Part shown: piece by piece, positions 22,803-24,830 of the stretch
Layout: each line of letters starts with the position of its first letter
Position numbering within the stretch: the first letter of the stretch is position 1
From: an uncultured Collinsella sp.
Lineage (GTDB): Bacteria > Actinomycetota > Coriobacteriia > Coriobacteriales > Coriobacteriaceae
Assembly: GCA_902489295.1 (NCBI GenBank)
Contig: CABTZM010000005.1
Location: forward strand, 1 to 24,830
Direction of reading: 5' to 3'
DNA: 24,830 nucleotides
Notes under the pieces: model-generated
The model's input: only the letters and a program-made list of their open reading frames with translations
Told to the model about the DNA's origin: nothing
Database searches by the model: none
Made by a program: the position numbers and the translations under genes

Positions 22803-22869
22803 GACAGATATCCGTTGCAACATGGCAGAAATATATTGCATCTATCAGAAGATGTCAACTATATCTGTC
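22803..22869. promoter_or_regulatory. Inverted repeats flanking the XRE promoter
   Basis: GACAGATAT (22803-22811) and its exact reverse complement ATATCTGTC (22861-22869) lie on either side of the promoter, 49 bases apart. They could be paired half-sites for looping or separate sites for the XRE protein. Binding is inferred. Confidence 0.5.
22830..22858 (-). promoter_or_regulatory. Consensus sigma-70 promoter of the XRE/membrane-protein unit
   Basis: On the minus strand a perfect TTGACA (22858-22853) and TATATT (22835-22830) are separated by exactly 17 bases. The -10 lies about 48 bases before the regulator's ATG. This is the best promoter match in the window. Confidence 0.85.
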
Positions 22870-22933
22870 ATTATGGAAACCATGTTCGTCATCGCCATGC
22901 GGACATTACAACTTCGGTTCACTATTCAAACTT

Positions 22934-22966
22934 ACTCGGACAGAACCGACTCGGTTTTGTCCGAGT
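22934..22966. promoter_or_regulatory. 33-bp dyad upstream of the ATPase gene, distal copy
   Basis: The left half ACTCGGACAGAACCGA and the right half CTCGGTTTTGTCCGAGT form a nearly perfect dyad with no spacer. Its reverse complement matches the first 21 bases of the element at 23003-23035, so the two are inverted copies. It looks like an operator or an RNA hairpin. Confidence 0.65.
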
Positions 22967-23002
22967 AAACTCGAGCATAAACTGATTCATGCGATACAAT
23001 TA

Positions 23003-23035
23003 ACTCGGACAAAACCGAGTCGGAAGGAACCGAGT
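23003..23035. promoter_or_regulatory. 33-bp dyad covering the ribosome site of the ATPase gene, proximal copy
   Basis: It begins ACTCGGACAAAACCGAGTCG, identical over 21 bases to the reversed distal copy, and ends CCGAGT. The right half has diverged to include GGAAGG, the probable ribosome-binding site, about 10 bases before the GTG at 23038. A binder here could block transcription or translation. Confidence 0.6.
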
Positions 23036-23037
23036 AA

Positions 23038-24420
23038 GTGGAATTCATTGGCAGGGAGCGTGAACTCGCCCGTATTAAGAAAACGCTCAAAGCACCTGAG
23101 CAGCGCAATGTTCTCATTTACGGCAGGCGTCGCGTCGGAAAAAGTGAGCTCATCAAGCAGGCGCTAACCGATTTGTCGGACGTCGCAACGGTCTATTACG
23201 AGTGCCGCCAAACCTCCGAGGCAGACAACCTCGAGAGTCTGTCCGCCCTTGTTGCTGAAACGCTGAGCTTTCCTCCGCTCGCCTTCACAGGCATCCGCGA
23301 GCTCATCGAATTTCTGTTTGCCCAAGCCAAAGACAAGAACATTACCCTCGTTCTCGACGAATACCCCTACTTGAGAGATGCGGTTAAGGGCTTAGACAGC
23401 ATTCTTCAGACCTCAATCGACGCTCACAGGGAAGACTCACGTTTAAACATTGTCCTGTGCGGCTCCTACGTTGAGATTATGAAATCCCTCATCGAGCATG
23501 AAAGCCCCCTCTACGGGCGAATTGATCTCGCGCTTGAGCTTAAGCCCATGGATTACTTTGACGCTGCGAAGTTCTATCCCGCGTTCTCGCCCGAGGACAA
23601 GGTGCGGCTCTATAGCGTTTTTGGCGGCATCCCCTTTTACAATCGCCTCATCGATCAATCCCAAAGCGTACGCGACAACATCATCGAGCTCGTCACGGAA
23701 CCTGGCGCCCGCTTAGAAAGCGAGGTGCCGTCCTATCTCAACGCCGAGATCTCGAAGATGACCAACGCCAACGAAGTTTTCGGGGCTCTCGCACAAGGTT
23801 ACTCCCGTTGGGGGGACGTGCTGGCACAGTCGCACGTCTCGAGCGGTCCGGCCATGGCAGACGTGCTCGACAAGCTCATGTCACTCGAAATCGTCCAAAA
23901 GCGTGCACCCATCAACGACCCTACGAACAAGCGTAAGTCCGGCTACTTTGTAGTGGATCCGCTTTCGCTCTTTTACTATCGCTATGTTTTCCGCAATGCC
24001 TCGGCGCGTCAGCTGCTCGACCCGGAAGTCTTCTATGATCGTCACGTCTCCCAAGACTTCGAGGAAAACTACGTTCCTCATATGTTCGAGGAGGTCTGCC
24101 GTCAATACCTCGTGCGGCAGAACAGGACCGGCAAGATCGAACCGGCTTTCGACGCCATAGGCAAGTACTGGTACGACGATCCCGCAAACAAGACGAGCGG
24201 CGAGTTCGATGTGGTAACGCAAGACCCCGAGGGTTACGCATTCTACGAAGCAAAGTTCCGCAAATCCCCCGTCACGCAAAAAATGGTCGACGAGGAAATC
24301 ATCCAAGTCGAGGCAACGGGGCTCAAGTGCCATCGCTATGGATTCTTCTCCCGTTCGGGCTTCGAAGCTGGCGAAAGCGATCGAACCGTCTTCATCGACC
24401 TACCGCAGATGTTTGGATAG
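23038..24420 (+). CDS. ATPase_2-family protein with C-terminal PD-(D/E)xK-like (DUF234) domain
   Basis: The gene encodes 460 residues. EFIGRERELARI opens the ATPase, with Walker A GRRRVGKSE at 29-37 and a Walker B-like ITLVLDEYPYL at about 102-112. Then come a CGSY sensor segment and the PMDYFDAAKFYP region typical of ATPase_2 (COG1672) proteins. A winged-helix-like middle follows. The C-terminal part resembles DUF234, with GEFDVV at 388-393 and YEAKF at 404-408, spaced as the Asp and ExK of a PD-(D/E)xK nuclease fold. The role of this family is unsettled; mobile-element, DNA-repair and defence roles have been proposed. The GTG start at 23038 follows two palindromic elements. The gene stands alone between a divergent regulator unit and a topoisomerase gene. 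Confidence 0.87.
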   Translation: MEFIGRERELARIKKTLKAPEQRNVLIYGRRRVGKSELIKQALTDLSDVATVYYECRQTSEADNLESLSALVAETLSFPPLAFTGIRELIEFLFAQAKDKNITLVLDEYPYLRDAVKGLDSILQTSIDAHREDSRLNIVLCGSYVEIMKSLIEHESPLYGRIDLALELKPMDYFDAAKFYPAFSPEDKVRLYSVFGGIPFYNRLIDQSQSVRDNIIELVTEPGARLESEVPSYLNAEISKMTNANEVFGALAQGYSRWGDVLAQSHVSSGPAMADVLDKLMSLEIVQKRAPINDPTNKRKSGYFVVDPLSLFYYRYVFRNASARQLLDPEVFYDRHVSQDFEENYVPHMFEEVCRQYLVRQNRTGKIEPAFDAIGKYWYDDPANKTSGEFDVVTQDPEGYAFYEAKFRKSPVTQKMVDEEIIQVEATGLKCHRYGFFSRSGFEAGESDRTVFIDLPQMFG

Positions 24421-24458
24421 GACAGGCCCCTCCCGCATTCCAAGCATTCATTATCTAA

Positions 24459-24474
24459 TCGAACGATTGTTCGA
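24459..24474. promoter_or_regulatory. SOS box-like LexA site upstream of the topoisomerase gene
   Basis: TCGAACGATTGTTCGA has perfect 6-bp arms and a 4-base spacer, and matches the actinobacterial/Gram-positive SOS box form CGAAC-N4-GTTCG. Outside this core one further pair (A/T) extends the arms. It lies 15 bases before the -35 candidate at 24490. Confidence 0.75.
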
Positions 24475-24489
24475 TGGATTTCGTGTTGG

Positions 24490-24518
24490 TTGGAATCGCC
24501 CACGGGCTGGGCTATGCT
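24490..24518 (+). promoter_or_regulatory. Candidate promoter of the topoisomerase gene
   Basis: TTGGAA (24490-24495) and TATGCT (24513-24518) are separated by 17 bases. The -10 lies 55 bases before ATG 24574. A second TTGACT at 24522 lacks a good -10. Confidence 0.5.
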
Positions 24519-24573
24519 ACCTTGACTATCTATACGACTTAAATACACAAGAGGAAGTACCAAGAGAGCGAGC

Positions 24574-24830
24574 ATGGCAAAAAACACCGCAAACTATGGT
24601 AACGACAGTATTCGTCAGCTCAAGGACGAGGAGCGCGTACGCCTGCGCCCCGCCGTCATCTTTGGCTCGGACGGACTCGATGGCTGCGCGCATGCCGCCT
24701 TCGAGATCCTGTCCAACGCCGTTGACGAGGCACGCCAGGGCTACGGCAAGCTCATCACCCTTACCGCCTTTCGCGATGGCTCTATCCAGGTAGAGGACAA
24801 TGGCCGTGGCTGCCCGCTCGACTGGAACCC
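24574..24830 (+). CDS. Type IIA DNA topoisomerase subunit B (GyrB/ParE-type), N-terminal part, cut by window end
   Basis: The first 85 residues are present; the frame is open at the right edge. The GHKL ATPase fold is clear: RLRPAVIFGSDGLDG corresponds to the KRPGMYIGS-type region, FEILSNAVDEA at 43-53 carries the ATP- and Mg-binding Glu and Asn, and VEDNGRGCP at 73-81 is the next motif. The substitution PAVIFGS for PGMYIGS separates it from ordinary GyrB. It may therefore be ParE or a second, divergent GyrB-like subunit; the rest of the gene is needed to say. The ribosome site before ATG 24574 is weak (AGAGAG). The upstream SOS box suggests induction by DNA damage. Confidence 0.85.
   Translation, partial: MAKNTANYGNDSIRQLKDEERVRLRPAVIFGSDGLDGCAHAAFEILSNAVDEARQGYGKLITLTAFRDGSIQVEDNGRGCPLDWN

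Overview
The window looks like chromosomal DNA of a high-GC anaerobic actinobacterium of the Coriobacteriia, most likely Collinsella or a close relative. This is inferred from gene content and style: a very large MacB-type ABC protein, OFA-like MFS carriers, a MalT-like LuxR regulator, an LAxTG-type surface protein, a CxxC mini-protein with polyferredoxin and redoxin, and mycobacterial-style SOS box spacing. No rRNA, tRNA, CRISPR array or insertion-sequence transposase was seen.

Layout. (1) 1-860, plus strand: the end of a flavodoxin gene followed by a small cupin. (2) 861-1159: no gene; a long imperfect hairpin element (928-1115) and a short palindrome. (3) 1160-4408, minus: a fused ATPase-permease of the MacB/FtsX class, with a 105-bp dispersed element upstream. 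(4) 4669-8370, minus: a three-gene operon of an agmatine-deiminase-family hydrolase, an ornithine/putrescine-carbamoyltransferase-family enzyme with a changed HCLP motif, and an MFS carrier. A TetR regulator is divergent (8596-9174). A second, frameshifted paralogue of the carrier (9311-10589) has a promoter with a near-copy of the putative TetR operator found in front of the operon. I read this as a regulon for uptake and breakdown of a guanidino compound; the true substrate is open. (5) 10590-11031: regulatory DNA and a second copy of the dispersed element. (6) 11032-13075, minus: an apparent redox operon of a 48-residue CxxC membrane mini-protein, a polyferredoxin and a thioredoxin-like lipoprotein, divergent from an OmpR-type two-component system (13166-14976). 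(7) 15062-16042, minus: a stand-alone GMP synthase synthetase subunit without its glutaminase domain. (8) 16341-21869, plus: a LuxR-type regulator and a 1455-residue exported surface protein ending in an LAGTG sorting signal. (9) 21957-22781, minus: an XRE regulator and a four-helix membrane protein, with a consensus promoter flanked by inverted repeats. (10) 23038-24420, plus: an ATPase_2-type protein with a PD-(D/E)xK-like C-terminus, preceded by two related 33-bp dyads. (11) 24574 to the end: the start of a GyrB/ParE-type topoisomerase subunit behind a perfect SOS-box-like palindrome.

Most transcription units are closed by clear stem-loop terminators (4594, 9237, 14992, 21916). All product names rest on motif recognition by eye; no database search was run.
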